Positions 9,954 to 19,636 of a DNA stretch of 54,346 nucleotides are shown here, in pieces. The notes below the pieces were generated by a model. That model saw only the letters and a program-made list of their open reading frames with translations, did not search any database and was not told where the DNA came from. The translations under genes and the position numbers were made by a program. The DNA is from Asaia bogorensis. GTDB lineage: Bacteria > Pseudomonadota > Alphaproteobacteria > Acetobacterales > Acetobacteraceae. The first letter of the stretch is position 1; each line of letters starts with the position of its first letter. Where the stretch lies: assembly GCA_945873195.1 (NCBI GenBank), contig CAMCDA010000008.1, forward strand, positions 1 through 54,346, in the 5' to 3' direction.

Positions 9954-11938
9954 GGTTCATCCGATACGAAACTGATCAGCACCTGGCCGTCCTGCACCAT
10001 GTCGCCCACGGCGCAGGACACCGCCTTGACCACGCCGTCGGCCGGGGCTGGCAGGCGGAAGACGGTCTTCATCGCCTCCAGCACCACCAGTATCTGGCCG
10101 CGTGTCACGGCTTGGCCGGGTTCGGCCATGACCTGAGTTACCTGCCCGGGGATCGGCGCCAACAGGCGGTCCCCGCCACCGGTGTCGGCGTCGTCGAAGG
10201 TGGTCGGATCGGGCAGACGCAGCCGCCAGGTCTCGCCATCCCGCCGAACGATCCGATCCTCGTTATGGCGAACGATGCTGATCCGTTGGCGCGTGTCGTT
10301 GAGAATGATGTGGCCGTCAGGGGCGCAGCGGCCGAGGAAGGTTTCATCGCCAACCATCACGCGCCAGGCATCGCCCTCGGCCAGCACATGCACGGTGTGC
10401 GGTTCGTCGCCCGCCTGGAACGGCAGTTCGCGCGCGGGGCGGCTGTTCACCCACCAGCCGTCGCGGGCGTGCCACGGCGCGTGCGGATCGAAGCTGGCCG
10501 CCGCCTGGCTGGCCGCCTGATCGGCTTCGGCGCGCATCTCATCCAGGGCGGCCGCTGCCAGGATATCGGCCGGAGGCGCGATCTGCGGGGCGAGCAGCGT
10601 CGCGCCCTCCCGCGCGATGAACCCCGTGTCGATGCCACCAGCCTCGAACGCCGGATGGCGGGCGATGCGGCCCAGCAGGTCAAGATTGGCGATCAGACCA
10701 ACAACCTGGCAGGCATCCAGCGCGCGCCGCAGGGTCCTCAGCGCCTGGGCGCGGTCCGGGCCATAGCAGATCACCTTGGCCAGCATGGCGTCGTAGTGGA
10801 TGGAAACGCTGTCGCCCGTCGCGAAACCGGTGTCGATACGAATACCGGCCTCGGCCGCGGGTGTCTGGAACAGGGCCAACCGCCCGATGGAGGGGGCGAA
10901 ATCCCGCGCGGGGTCCTCGGCGTAGATACGCGCCTCGAACGCATGTCCCTGGATGGCGATCCCGCTTTGGTCCGCCGGCAAGGGTTCGCCCGCGGCGACG
11001 CGCAACTGCCATTCGACCAGGTCGGTGCCGGTGATCATTTCGGTGACCGGGTGTTCGACCTGAAGCCGTGTGTTCATCTCCAGAAACGCGAAGCCGCGGT
11101 CGTCGGCGATGAACTCCACCGTTCCGGCACCGACATAGCCGACGGCCTTCGCGGCGGCGACGGCGGCGCTGCCCATGGCTTCGCGATCCGCGGCGGACAG
11201 GCCGGGGGCCGGCGCTTCCTCCATCACCTTCTGGTGGCGGCGCTGTGCGGAGCAGTCGCGTTCGAAAAGATGCACCGCGTTGCCGAACGTATCGGCGAAG
11301 ACCTGGACCTCGATGTGGCGCGGGCGGGAGAGGTAGCGTTCGATCAGCACGCGGTCATCGCCGAAGGATGACGCGCCCTCCTGCCGGCAGGAGTCCAGAG
11401 ACGAAACGAAATCAGCGGGATCGGTCGCGACGCGCAACCCGCGCCCGCCGCCCCCGGCGACGGCCTTGATTGCCACCGGATAGCCGATCCGTTCCGCCTG
11501 GGCGGCGAGGAAGCCCGGGTCCTGGTTGTCACCGTGATAGCCAGGCAGCACCGGCACACCATGCGATTCCATCAGCGCCTTGGCCGCGGATTTGGATCCC
11601 ATGGCGCGCATCGCTGACGCGGGGGGGCCGACGAAGATGATCGCGGCCTCGGCGCAGGCATCGGCGAAGGCCGGGTTTTCCGACAGGAAGCCATAGCCGG
11701 GATGAATCGCCTGGGCGCCGGTCGCGCGCGCCGCGTCGATGATCCGCGCGATGTTCAGATAGCTGTCACGCGGCGCGGACCCACCGATGGCGACCGCGCG
11801 ATCGGCGGCCTGGACATGCATCGCGTTCGCGTCGGCCTCGGAATAGACGGCGACCGTCTGGATCCCCATGCGGCGCGCGGTGCGGACAACGCGGCAGGCG
11901 ATCTCGCCCCGGTTGGCGATCAGGAGTGTGTTGAACAT
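9950..11938 (-). CDS. mccA: Methylcrotonyl-CoA carboxylase, biotin carboxylase/biotin carrier subunit
   Basis: A 662-residue alpha subunit (also called LiuD). It holds a biotin carboxylase domain (MFNTLLIANRGEIACR; ATP-grasp loop AVAGGGGRGLRV; EEAPAPGL; EMNTRLQVEHPVTE) and a C-terminal biotinyl domain with EAMKTVFR, K624 being the biotinylated lysine. It makes carboxybiotin for MccB in the carboxylation of 3-methylcrotonyl-CoA. Two ATGs stand side by side (11941, 11938); the second has better spacing from AGGGA and the usual family N-terminus. Starts 9 bp after mccB. Neighbours favour methylcrotonyl- over propionyl- or geranyl-CoA. Confidence 0.9.
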   Translation of the reverse strand: MFNTLLIANRGEIACRVVRTARRMGIQTVAVYSEADANAMHVQAADRAVAIGGSAPRDSYLNIARIIDAARATGAQAIHPGYGFLSENPAFADACAEAAIIFVGPPASAMRAMGSKSAAKALMESHGVPVLPGYHGDNQDPGFLAAQAERIGYPVAIKAVAGGGGRGLRVATDPADFVSSLDSCRQEGASSFGDDRVLIERYLSRPRHIEVQVFADTFGNAVHLFERDCSAQRRHQKVMEEAPAPGLSAADREAMGSAAVAAAKAVGYVGAGTVEFIADDRGFAFLEMNTRLQVEHPVTEMITGTDLVEWQLRVAAGEPLPADQSGIAIQGHAFEARIYAEDPARDFAPSIGRLALFQTPAAEAGIRIDTGFATGDSVSIHYDAMLAKVICYGPDRAQALRTLRRALDACQVVGLIANLDLLGRIARHPAFEAGGIDTGFIAREGATLLAPQIAPPADILAAAALDEMRAEADQAASQAAASFDPHAPWHARDGWWVNSRPARELPFQAGDEPHTVHVLAEGDAWRVMVGDETFLGRCAPDGHIILNDTRQRISIVRHNEDRIVRRDGETWRLRLPDPTTFDDADTGGGDRLLAPIPGQVTQVMAEPGQAVTRGQILVVLEAMKTVFRLPAPADGVVKAVSCAVGDMVQDGQVLISFVSDEP

Positions 11939-11947
11939 CATCTGTCC

Positions 11948-13537
11948 CTACATCCGGAACACGCCGAAGCGCGTAGGTTCGATCGGGGCGTTCAAGGCGG
12001 CGGACAGCGAAAGCCCAAGTACACGGCGGGAATCGCCGGGATCGATGATGCCATCGTCCCAAAGCCTCGCGGTTGCGTAGTAGGGATGGCCCTGGGTTTC
12101 GTATTGGGACCGGATCGGTGCCTTGAAGGCCTCGGTCTGTTCGGGAGTCCACTTCGCGGCGTCGCGATGGACGGTTGCCAATACGCTCGCGGCCTGTTCG
12201 CCGCCCATGACGGAAATCCGCGCGTTCGGCCACATGAACAGGAAGCGCGGATCATAGGCTCGCCCGCACATGCCGTAGTTACCGGCACCGAAGCTGCCGC
12301 CGATCACCATGGTCAGCTTCGGCACACCGACGGTGGACACGGCGGTCACCAGCTTGGCGCCATCCTTGGCGATGCCACCGGATTCGTATTTGCGGCCCAC
12401 CATAAAGCCGGTGATGTTCTGCAGAAAGATCAGCGGTATGCCGCGCTGGCCGCAGAGTTCGATGAAATGCGCGCCCTTCAGCGATGACTCGCTGAACAGG
12501 ATGCCATTGTTGGCAACGATCCCGACCGGGTAGCCGTAGAGATGCGCGAAGCCGCAGACCAGCGTCGTGCCATACAGCTTCTTGAATTCATCGAACTCGC
12601 TGCCGTCGACGATGCGGGCGATCACTTCGCGCACATCATAGGGCGTGCGGATATCGGCCGGGATGACGCCATACAGTTCGGATGGATCGTATCGCGGCGG
12701 CACCGGTTCACGGATGGCCAGGCCGACGCGCTTGGTGGTATTCAGGCCGGCCACGATCCGGCGGCAGATCGCCAAAGCATGGCGGTCGTTCTGCGCGTAA
12801 TGATCGACAACGCCCGATGTGCGGGCATGGACATCGGCGCCGCCGAGGTCCTCGGCCGAGACGATTTCCCCTGTTGCCGCCTGCACCAAGGGCGGGCCGC
12901 CGAGGAAGATGGTGCCTTGCTTGCGGACGATGATGCTCTCATCGCTCATGGCCGGGACATAGGCGCCGCCGGCGGTGCAACTGCCCATGACCACCGCGAT
13001 CTGCGGAATGCCGGCCGCCGACATGTTGGCCTGGTTATAGAAGATGCGGCCGAAATGATCGCGGTCGGGGAAGATCTCGTCCTGCAAGGGCAGGAACGCG
13101 CCGCCGGAGTCCACCAGATACAGGCAGGGCAGCCGATTCTTCAGCGCGATCTCCTGCGCCCTCAGATGCTTCTTGACGGTGACGGGGAAATACGTGCCGC
13201 CCTTCACGGTCGCATCATTGGCAACGATCACGCATTCCCGGCCGGACACGCGGCCGATGCCGGTGACGATGCCGGCGGATGGCACGTCCCCGCCATACAG
13301 CCCATAGGCCGCCAGTTGCGAGAATTCCAGGAACGGCGTGCCGGGATCGATAAGCCCGGCGACACGCTGGCGCGCCAGCAGCTTGCCGCGCGAGACATGG
13401 CGATCACGCGCGACCGTGCCGCCGCCCAGTTCGGCCTCGGCGACCCTGGCGCGCAGGTCGTCCACCGTCGCGCGCAAGGCAGCGGCGTTGACGGCGAAGT
13501 CCTCGCCCCGTGTGTCGAGTGTGGAACGAATGGTCAT
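11948..13537 (-). CDS. mccB: Methylcrotonyl-CoA carboxylase, carboxyltransferase subunit
   Basis: A 529-residue beta subunit (LiuB) that moves CO2 from carboxybiotin to 3-methylcrotonyl-CoA, giving 3-methylglutaconyl-CoA. Carboxyltransferase marks: [22 protein letters not shown] near residue 50, [46 protein letters not shown], and [15 protein letters not shown], which are typical of MccB rather than PccB. It overlaps the end of ivd by 4 bp and is followed closely by mccA, so translation is probably coupled along the operon. Confidence 0.92.
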   Translation of the reverse strand: MTIRSTLDTRGEDFAVNAAALRATVDDLRARVAEAELGGGTVARDRHVSRGKLLARQRVAGLIDPGTPFLEFSQLAAYGLYGGDVPSAGIVTGIGRVSGRECVIVANDATVKGGTYFPVTVKKHLRAQEIALKNRLPCLYLVDSGGAFLPLQDEIFPDRDHFGRIFYNQANMSAAGIPQIAVVMGSCTAGGAYVPAMSDESIIVRKQGTIFLGGPPLVQAATGEIVSAEDLGGADVHARTSGVVDHYAQNDRHALAICRRIVAGLNTTKRVGLAIREPVPPRYDPSELYGVIPADIRTPYDVREVIARIVDGSEFDEFKKLYGTTLVCGFAHLYGYPVGIVANNGILFSESSLKGAHFIELCGQRGIPLIFLQNITGFMVGRKYESGGIAKDGAKLVTAVSTVGVPKLTMVIGGSFGAGNYGMCGRAYDPRFLFMWPNARISVMGGEQAASVLATVHRDAAKWTPEQTEAFKAPIRSQYETQGHPYYATARLWDDGIIDPGDSRRVLGLSLSAALNAPIEPTRFGVFRM

Positions 13538-14712
13538 GCCGTCTCCGCGAACAGTTCACGCCCGATCAGCATCCGGCGGATTTCCGACGTCCCCGCCCCG
13601 ATCTCATACAGCTTGGCATCGCGCAGCAGGCGGCCGGTCGGATAGTCGTTGATGTAACCATTGCCGCCCAGCGCCTGGATCGCCTCCAGCGCCATCCAGG
13701 TGGCTTTCTCGGCGGCGTACAGGATCGCGCCGGCGGCATCCTTGCGCGTTGTCTCGCCCCGGTCGCACGCCTTGGCGACCGCGTAGACATAGGCCCTGCA
13801 CGCATTCATCGTCGTGTACATGTCGGCGAGCTTGCCCTGCATCAGCTGGAACTCTCCGATCGCCTGGCCGAACTGCTTTCGTTCGTGAACATAGGGCACA
13901 ACGATATCCATGCAGGCCTGCATGATGCCGATCGGCCCCGCCGCCAGCACCGCCCGTTCATAGTCGAGGCCGCTCATCAATACATTCACGCCGCGGCCGA
14001 CCTGCGCCAGCACGTTCTCCTCGGGCACCTCGCAATCCTGGAAGACCAGCTCACAGGTATTCGATCCGCGCATCCCGAGCTTGTCGAGCTTCTGGGCGGT
14101 GGAAAATCCCTTGAACCCCTTCTCCACGAGGAACGCGGTCATGCCACGCGATCCGGCGTCGGGATCGGTCTTGGCATAGATCACCAGCACGTCCGCATCC
14201 GGCCCGTTGGTGATCCACATCTTGCTGCCGTTGAGGATGTAACGATCGCCCTTCTTCTCGGCCCGCGTCCGCATCCCGACCACGTCGGACCCCGCGCCAG
14301 GCTCGCTCATGGCCAACGCGCCCACGAAGGTGCCGGCGATCAGGCCAGGCAGATAGCGGCGCTTCTGATCCTCGGTGCCGTTCCGCCGGATCTGGTTGAC
14401 GCACAAATTCGAGTGCGCCCCATACGACAACCCCACGCTCGCCGAGGCCCTGCTGATCTCCTCCATCGCCACGACATGTTCCAGATAGCCCATGCCGGCG
14501 CCGCCATACTCCTCCTCCACCGTCACGCCGAGGACCCCCAGCGCGCCCATCTTGGGCCAGAGGTCCATCGGAAAGGCGTTGTCACGGTCGATATCGGCGG
14601 CCCGCGGCGCGATCTCGGCGGCCGAGAACGCCTCGACCTGGGATCGCAGCATGTCGGCGGTCTCACCCAGGTCGAAGTTGAGGCTGGGGAGGCGGTTGGG
14701 GATGGTGGCCAT
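13534..14712 (-). CDS. ivd: Isovaleryl-CoA dehydrogenase
   Basis: A 392-residue FAD acyl-CoA dehydrogenase (LiuA) oxidising isovaleryl-CoA to 3-methylcrotonyl-CoA in leucine breakdown and passing electrons to ETF. Seen: [11 protein letters not shown] near 134-144, KMWITNG near 164, and [13 protein letters not shown] with E252 at the place used as catalytic base in isovaleryl-CoA dehydrogenases. The C-terminus has [17 protein letters not shown]. It is first in ivd-mccB-mccA. The hydratase and HMG-CoA lyase that complete the pathway are not in the window. Confidence 0.92.
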   Translation of the reverse strand: MATIPNRLPSLNFDLGETADMLRSQVEAFSAAEIAPRAADIDRDNAFPMDLWPKMGALGVLGVTVEEEYGGAGMGYLEHVVAMEEISRASASVGLSYGAHSNLCVNQIRRNGTEDQKRRYLPGLIAGTFVGALAMSEPGAGSDVVGMRTRAEKKGDRYILNGSKMWITNGPDADVLVIYAKTDPDAGSRGMTAFLVEKGFKGFSTAQKLDKLGMRGSNTCELVFQDCEVPEENVLAQVGRGVNVLMSGLDYERAVLAAGPIGIMQACMDIVVPYVHERKQFGQAIGEFQLMQGKLADMYTTMNACRAYVYAVAKACDRGETTRKDAAGAILYAAEKATWMALEAIQALGGNGYINDYPTGRLLRDAKLYEIGAGTSEIRRMLIGRELFAETA

Positions 14713-14731
14713 CCTGGGTCCTGCGCTGAGG

Positions 14732-14747
14732 TTTACGTTTCCGGAAA
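14732..14747. promoter_or_regulatory. Dyad upstream of ivd, possible LiuR-type operator
   Basis: TTTACGTTTCCGGAAA has mirrored TTTnCG...CGnAAA halves and lies 20 bp before the ivd start. Liu operons are commonly controlled by the MerR-family LiuR at dyads of similar build. The match is by form and position only and no liuR is visible here. Confidence 0.35.
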
Positions 14748-14774
14748 ATGCCCCAGCTTGGCCCGCGACGCGAG

Positions 14775-14789
14775 GGGGAACCGTTCCCC
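14775..14789. terminator. Palindrome after higA
   Basis: GGGGAAC (14775-14781) and GTTCCCC (14783-14789) flank a single base, just past the higA stop. A hairpin with such a tight turn needs some pairs to open. No long T run is seen, so termination is uncertain. Confidence 0.25.
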
Positions 14790-14797
14790 GGTAAAAC

Positions 14798-15100
14798 TCA
14801 GGCCGCTCGGCGGGATCGGATCAGATCGGCTGTCTCCGATGGCAGCCCGTTCCGCGCCATTTTCAGGTCATGGTTGGACTGAAGGTTCATCCAGAACTCA
14901 GCGCTGTTGCCGAAATAGAGCGACAGGCGCACCGCCGTGTCCGCCGTGATCGCTCGGCGGTTATTCACGATCTCCGCGATCCGGTTAGGCGACACGCCGA
15001 TCGCGCGGGCCAACCGCGCCTGCGACAGGCCGTACCCGGCCAGGAATTCCTCCTTGAGGACCTCGCCGGGCGTCACGGGCGCAAATTCATCCTCGGCCAT
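14798..15100 (-). CDS. higA: HigA antitoxin (XRE/VapI-like HTH)
   Basis: A 100-residue antitoxin of the HigA family: [62 protein letters not shown]. It binds HigB and represses the operon. The ATG at 15100 follows GAAGGAGGGCAGG closely; an in-frame TTG 5 codons earlier lacks a site. It lies 11 bp after higB, in the toxin-first order usual for hig modules. Confidence 0.9.
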   Translation of the reverse strand: MAEDEFAPVTPGEVLKEEFLAGYGLSQARLARAIGVSPNRIAEIVNNRRAITADTAVRLSLYFGNSAEFWMNLQSNHDLKMARNGLPSETADLIRSRRAA

Positions 15101-15111
15101 CCTGCCCTCCT

Positions 15112-15390
15112 TCAATGATAATCGACGATGCGCACGTCATGCGCGTGACCATCGACCCAACGGAATATGACCCGCCACTGGTCATTGACGCGGATCGAGT
15201 GAAAATCCTTCAGGTCGCCCCGTAACCGTTCCAGCCTGTTGGCCGGCGGGACAGCCATGTCCTCCAACCGCCCCACCGCATGCAACATGTCCAGTTTCCG
15301 CTTGGCTCGCCGAGCGATGCCCTGGAAATCGGGGACGAAAAGGTCGTGAAACAGGGCGTCGGTCCGGCTGTCGCCGCAGGACTGGATCAT
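15112..15390 (-). CDS. higB: HigB toxin (RelE/ParE superfamily mRNA interferase)
   Basis: A 92-residue toxin with the HigB pattern [17 protein letters not shown], [16 protein letters not shown] and the C-terminal [17 protein letters not shown] ... VRIVDYH. HigB toxins cut mRNA on the ribosome. Start set at the ATG at 15390; no Shine-Dalgarno sequence precedes it, and the best promoter places transcription start almost on that ATG. The key residues are present, so it should be active unless held by HigA. Confidence 0.9.
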   Translation of the reverse strand: MIQSCGDSRTDALFHDLFVPDFQGIARRAKRKLDMLHAVGRLEDMAVPPANRLERLRGDLKDFHSIRVNDQWRVIFRWVDGHAHDVRIVDYH

Positions 15391-15397
15391 GGCTGAT

Positions 15398-15425
15398 GCT
15401 ATACCGCATACCGGTATTCGGTCAA
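15398..15425 (-). promoter_or_regulatory. higBA promoter with palindromic operator
   Basis: On the minus strand TTGACC (15425-15420), a 16-nt spacer and TATAGC (15403-15398) form a good sigma-70-type promoter. A perfect palindrome ATACCGGTAT (15408-15417) fills the spacer, the place a HigA dimer would block polymerase. Only 7 nt separate the -10 from the higB ATG. Confidence 0.6.
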
Positions 15426-15503
15426 CGAACACGAACCGGATTGCCCGAAGGCCGCGCGCCCAGCAATATCACCGCAATGCGACCCGGAAGGAGGCAACGT
15501 CCG

Positions 15504-17195
15504 ATGACCAACCCAGCCCTCAGCTACGACCACGGCGGCAGCGCCATACCGCTGATCGGGGAAACCATCGGCGTCCATTTCGATCGCACCGTCGCGCGCT
15601 GGGGCGACTCCCTCGGCCTGATTTCCCCCCAGCAGGGCGTGCGCTGGACCTGGAGCGACCTCGGCGCCAAGGTCGATGCCTTCGCCGCCGGCCTGCTGTC
15701 CCTCGGCCTGAAGCCCGGGGACCGCGTTGGCATCTGGTCGCCCAACAACGCCGAGTGGGTCGTCACCCAGTTCGCCACCGCCAAGGCCGGGCTGATCCTG
15801 GTCAACATCAACCCCGCCTATCGCCTGTCGGAACTTGAGTACGCCCTGAACAAGGTCGGCTGCAAAGCCCTGGTGACCGCCACCGCCTTCAAGACCAGCG
15901 ACTATATCGGCATGGTCAACACCCTGGCGCCGGAGCTTGCCCGATCACGCCCCGGCCATCTGGACTCGGCCAAACTGTCGCATCTGAAGACCGTGATCCA
16001 GATCGGCGCCTCCGCCCCCGGAACGATCCCCTTCGATACCGTCTACACGATGGGCGGAGAGACCGAACGGGCGCATCTGGCCGAACTGGCCACCACGCTG
16101 CAATTCGACGACCCGATCAACATCCAGTTCACCTCAGGCACCACCGGCCTGCCCAAGGGTGCCACGCTGACGCACCACAACATCCTGAACAACGGCTTCT
16201 TCATCGGCGAGATCATGCACTACACGCAGGAGGACAAAGTCTGCCTGCCCGTGCCCCTGTATCACTGCTTCGGCATGGTCATCGGCTGCATGGCCTGCCT
16301 GACGCACGGATCAGCCATCGTCCTGCCGGGCGAGGGCTTCGATCCCCTGGTCGCCCTGCAAACCGTCCACAACGAACGCTGCACGTCTCTGTATGGCGTG
16401 CCGACCATGTTCATCGCCGAACTCGACCACCCGGAGTTCAAATCCTTCGACCTGTCCAGCCTGCGCACCGGCATGATGGCCGGCGCCCCCTGCCCCATCG
16501 AGGTCATGCGCCGCTGCATCCGCGACATGAACCTGACCGAACTCACCATCGGCTACGGCATGACCGAAACCAGCCCGGTCAGCACCCAGACCCTGATCGG
16601 CGACACGATCGACAAGCAGACCTCCACCGTCGGGCGCGTGCATCCCCATGTCGAGGTCAAGATCATCGACGCCGAGGGCCGCATCGTCCCCCGCAACACC
16701 GCCGGTGAATTCTGCACCCGCGGCTATTCCGTCATGCTCGGCTATTGGGATGATGAGGACCGGACCGCCCAGGCGATCGACCGCAACGGCTGGATGCACA
16801 CCGGCGACCTCGCGACCATGGACGACGACGGCTACTGCAACATCGTCGGCCGCATCAAGGACATGGTAATTCGCGGCGGAGAGAACATCTATCCAAGAGA
16901 GATCGAGGAATACCTGTATCGCCACCCCGCCATCCAGGACGTCCAGGTCTTCGGCGTGCCCGACCAGCGCTTTGGGGAGGAACTCTGCGCCTGGATCAAG
17001 CTCCGCGCCGGCCAGGCCGCGACGCCGGATGAGATCAAGGCGTTCTGCAAGGACCAGATCGCGCACTACAAGGTGCCGCGCTACATCAAATTCGTGGATG
17101 AATTTCCGATGACCGTCACAGGCAAGATGCAGAAATTCATCATGCGGGAAACAATGACCCAGGAACTCGGCCTGACGGCGGCAAAGACCGCATGA
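15504..17195 (+). CDS. AMP-binding acyl-CoA synthetase
   Basis: A 563-residue ANL-superfamily ligase: [18 protein letters not shown] near residue 209 (ATP/phosphate loop), [51 protein letters not shown], and the C-terminal catalytic Lys region [12 protein letters not shown]. It activates a fatty or branched acid to acyl-CoA via acyl-AMP. Closest in look to the medium-chain/FadD3-like acyl-CoA synthetases often found beside liu genes, so feeding ivd is plausible. GGAAGGAGG lies 9 nt before the ATG. Divergent from higBA. Confidence 0.87.
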   Translation: MTNPALSYDHGGSAIPLIGETIGVHFDRTVARWGDSLGLISPQQGVRWTWSDLGAKVDAFAAGLLSLGLKPGDRVGIWSPNNAEWVVTQFATAKAGLILVNINPAYRLSELEYALNKVGCKALVTATAFKTSDYIGMVNTLAPELARSRPGHLDSAKLSHLKTVIQIGASAPGTIPFDTVYTMGGETERAHLAELATTLQFDDPINIQFTSGTTGLPKGATLTHHNILNNGFFIGEIMHYTQEDKVCLPVPLYHCFGMVIGCMACLTHGSAIVLPGEGFDPLVALQTVHNERCTSLYGVPTMFIAELDHPEFKSFDLSSLRTGMMAGAPCPIEVMRRCIRDMNLTELTIGYGMTETSPVSTQTLIGDTIDKQTSTVGRVHPHVEVKIIDAEGRIVPRNTAGEFCTRGYSVMLGYWDDEDRTAQAIDRNGWMHTGDLATMDDDGYCNIVGRIKDMVIRGGENIYPREIEEYLYRHPAIQDVQVFGVPDQRFGEELCAWIKLRAGQAATPDEIKAFCKDQIAHYKVPRYIKFVDEFPMTVTGKMQKFIMRETMTQELGLTAAKTA

Positions 17196-17557
17196 TCCGC
17201 TCCATAAGCGCCTTGACGCTGTTCACCGCCGATATGGCGCGGTCGGTGACATTCTACGAGAAAATGGGGTTCCGCCTGCATTACGGCGGACCCGAGGCCG
17301 CGTTCACCAGCTTCTTCGTCGGCACGAGCTATCTGAACCTGACCACCAACGGCCCCGCCAGGCCGGAAACCGGGTGGGGCCGCGCGATCTTCCATGTCGA
17401 TGACGTGGATGCCTGCCACGCGCGGGCCGTCGCCGCCGGCTACAAGCCCGAGGCCGCCCCCCGCGACGCCCCCTGGGGCGAACGCTTCTTCCACATCCGC
17501 GACCCCGACGGCCACGAACTCAGCTTCGCCCGGCCGCTGCAAACCGGGCCGGCATAA
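17192..17557 (+). CDS. VOC-family (glyoxalase/bleomycin resistance-like) protein
   Basis: A 121-residue single VOC module pair: [26 protein letters not shown], then [23 protein letters not shown] and [20 protein letters not shown]. The H and E metal-ligand positions of the second half are visible (FHVDDV, DGHELSF). Its ATG overlaps the stop of the acyl-CoA synthetase by 4 bp, so the pair is translationally coupled. The reaction is not known; VOC proteins include lyases, epimerases and dioxygenases. Confidence 0.8.
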   Translation: MIRSISALTLFTADMARSVTFYEKMGFRLHYGGPEAAFTSFFVGTSYLNLTTNGPARPETGWGRAIFHVDDVDACHARAVAAGYKPEAAPRDAPWGERFFHIRDPDGHELSFARPLQTGPA

Positions 17558-17608
17558 CGGTTTGGTGGGCTTGCCCCGGTCGCGCTCTCGACCGGTGCAC
17601 GGCTGCGA

Positions 17609-17950
17609 TCATGCCTCGCGCGCGGTCGGCAACATGACCGTCACGCCCGGCTCCAACAGGGGTACCCACGCATCGGCGATGCGGGCACGAAAGGTTACGT
17701 CGATCAGCGTGGTGTCCAACAGATCAACCTTGAACGGCAGGTCGGACTCCGACAGCGCCTCGGCCAGCGCCGCCATGGTATCCAGGTCCAACGGCCGGTC
17801 CTAGACCAACGCAACATCCAGGTCGGAGTAGCGGCGCGCCGAACCGTCCACCCGGGATCCGAATGCGAAGGCCCTCGCACCCGCCGGCAGATGCAACCGC
17901 AGGCAGGAACGCAGGACGGCCAGATGCTCGTCTTGCAGGTCCAACATCAT
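17609..17950 (-). pseudogene. mntA: MntA-type nucleotidyltransferase antitoxin, interrupted by amber codon
   Basis: Read from the ATG at 17950 (ATGA overlap with the hepT stop), 113 codons encode a minimal nucleotidyltransferase. The active motif GSRVDGSARRYSDLD fits GSx10DxD exactly. Codon 50 (17803-17801) is TAG, seven codons after the motif begins its DLD. Reading resumes in frame as DRPLDLDTMAALAEALSESD and FKVDLLDTT, which holds the likely third catalytic Asp. The rest is undamaged, so the stop is recent, suppressed, or a base-call error. In intact systems MntA adds AMP to HepT. A restart at a TTG (17791) could give a separate C-terminal piece. Confidence 0.75.
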
Positions 17951-18345
17951 CCGAGACGCGCCCGCAACTGGTCGCGCAGGAACACGGCATCAGCCAGGAA
18001 ATCAGGAATCCCCGCCACCACCTGCGTGGCGACCGCCACCGCGTAGGCATGACTCGTGCGCGCGCGCATGTCGCGAAAGCGCCGCCACGCGGGCCAGTCG
18101 ATCAACAGCAGCCCTTGCTGATTACCCGTGCGGATCAGGTCCTGAAACGGCATCTGGTCGAACTGGTCGGGCGAGCCAGAGACCGACCGAAGATACCGCC
18201 GCAGCATGCGGTGGCTGAGTTCGTAGGTTTGCGAGAACCGTTGGATCAGCCCGTCGCGAACCTGGTCATCGTCCGGCTCGTCCAGATGACGGGCGAGTCC
18301 TTCCGTCAGACGGTCGATGGCGTTCACCAAGGGGGTGATATCCAC
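17947..18345 (-). CDS. hepT: HepT-type HEPN toxin
   Basis: A 132-residue HEPN protein of the HI0074 (nucleotidyltransferase substrate-binding) group. RARTSHAY near residue 94-101 matches the Rx4HxY motif: R and H are the RNase residues and Y is the residue AMPylated by MntA in characterised pairs. The rest is helical, as expected. It is upstream of and overlaps mntA by 4 bp. The toxin motif is intact although the partner gene carries a stop codon. Confidence 0.8.
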   Translation of the reverse strand: MDITPLVNAIDRLTEGLARHLDEPDDDQVRDGLIQRFSQTYELSHRMLRRYLRSVSGSPDQFDQMPFQDLIRTGNQQGLLLIDWPAWRRFRDMRARTSHAYAVAVATQVVAGIPDFLADAVFLRDQLRARLG

Positions 18346-18376
18346 CGCCGCCGCCTTCGGGGCTGGTCGCCGCGGA

Positions 18377-19504
18377 CTACTCCGCCGCCAGCTTCTCGGC
18401 CTCGGCCGCGGCCTTCAGTTCGGCGGCCTTCTTCTCGACCAGTTCCACGATGTGGTCGACCATCGTCGCGCCCTCGATCGTGTGGTCGGTCTTGCCGGCC
18501 GCATAGACCATGTGGCGCCCGTTGCCGCCGCCGGTGACGCCGATATCGGTCATCAGAGCCTCACCCGGTCCGTTCACCACGCAGCCGATGATCGACAGGG
18601 TCAGCGGTGTCTCGATATGCGCCAACCGGTCCTCCAGCGTCTGCACCGTCTGGATCACGTTGAACCCCTGGCGCGCGCAGGACGGGCAGGAGATCACCTT
18701 CACCCCGCGATGGCGAATGCCGAGCGTCTTGAGCAGGTCCCAGCCGACGCGGACCTCTTCCTCGGGTTCATCGGACAGGGACACGCGCACCGTGTCGCCG
18801 ATCCCGGCCCAGAGCAGGGCGCCGAGGCCGACCGAGGATTTGACGGTGCCCATGCGGCGGCCGCCGGCCTCGGTGATGCCGATATGCAGCGGATGGTCAC
18901 AAACCTCGGCCAGTTGCTGATAGGCGGCAACGGCCAGGAACACGTCGGAGGCCTTCACGCTGATCTTGAAGTCGTGGAAATCGTGCTGTTGCAGGATGTT
19001 GGCGTGATACAGCGCGCTCTCGACCAGGGCTTCCGGGTTGGGTTCGCCGTACTTCTCCAGCAGATGCTTTTCCAGTGACCCGGCGTTGACGCCGATCCGC
19101 ATGGAGCAGCCATGGTCGCGGGCGGCCTTCACGACCTCCCGCACCCGTTCATCGCTGCCGATATTGCCGGGGTTGATGCGCAGGCAGGCGGCGCCACTTT
19201 CGGCGGCCTCGATCGCGCGGCGGTAGTGGAAATGGATGTCGGCCACGATCGGCACATCGACCTGGCGGACGATGTCCTTCAACGCCAGGGCGCTTTCCTT
19301 GTCGGGGCAGGAGATGCGGACGATGTCGACGCCCGCCGCCTCGGCCCGCTTCACCTGCGCCACCGTGCCGGCGACGTCCGTCGTCAGGGTGTTGGTCATG
19401 GTCTGCACGGTGATCGGCGCGCCGTCCCCCACCGGCACCTTTCCCACATAGACGCGGCGCGACTTGCGGCGGTGGATTTCCTGGTAGGGGCGATAGCTGC
19501 TCAT
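18377..19504 (-). CDS. ispG: 4-hydroxy-3-methylbut-2-en-1-yl diphosphate synthase
   Basis: A 375-residue [4Fe-4S] enzyme (GcpE) of the MEP isoprenoid pathway, turning MEcPP into HMBPP. The cluster ligands C273 and C276 (SCPSCARQG), C308 (GCVVNGPGE) and Glu315 are all present. [12 protein letters not shown] and LRINPGNIG are family blocks. Start at 19504 (AGGACCAAC before it); an in-frame ATG at 19522 lacks a binding site. Downstream of rodZ in the same direction, separated by a 24-bp triple repeat. Confidence 0.95.
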   Translation of the reverse strand: MSSYRPYQEIHRRKSRRVYVGKVPVGDGAPITVQTMTNTLTTDVAGTVAQVKRAEAAGVDIVRISCPDKESALALKDIVRQVDVPIVADIHFHYRRAIEAAESGAACLRINPGNIGSDERVREVVKAARDHGCSMRIGVNAGSLEKHLLEKYGEPNPEALVESALYHANILQQHDFHDFKISVKASDVFLAVAAYQQLAEVCDHPLHIGITEAGGRRMGTVKSSVGLGALLWAGIGDTVRVSLSDEPEEEVRVGWDLLKTLGIRHRGVKVISCPSCARQGFNVIQTVQTLEDRLAHIETPLTLSIIGCVVNGPGEALMTDIGVTGGGNGRHMVYAAGKTDHTIEGATMVDHIVELVEKKAAELKAAAEAEKLAAE

Positions 19505-19564
19505 GTTGGTCCTGCTCTCCATGGCCCGGGCCCCACGAAAAGGGCACCCCGCCGCCTAGACTTA

Positions 19565-19636
19565 GGTCGTTCGGCGCTGACCGCTATGGGTCGTTCAGCG
19601 CGAACCGCTACGGGTCGTTCGGCGCGTGCCGTTATG
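19565..19636. repeat. Three tandem 24-bp repeats between rodZ and ispG
   Basis: Copies at 19565-19588, 19589-19612 and 19613-19636 each begin GGTCGTTC and end ACCGCTATG or a close variant, with 3-6 differences between pairs. The last copy contains the rodZ TAA (19634-19632). No flanking unique spacers, so not CRISPR. Possible variable-number tandem repeat. Confidence 0.7.

Noticed and set aside
9914-11371. 485-codon plus-strand frame opposite mccA
   Set aside because: Antisense to the biotin carboxylase; starts inside a repeat.
19565-19636. CRISPR-like array
   Set aside because: The three 24-bp units are directly contiguous with no spacers.
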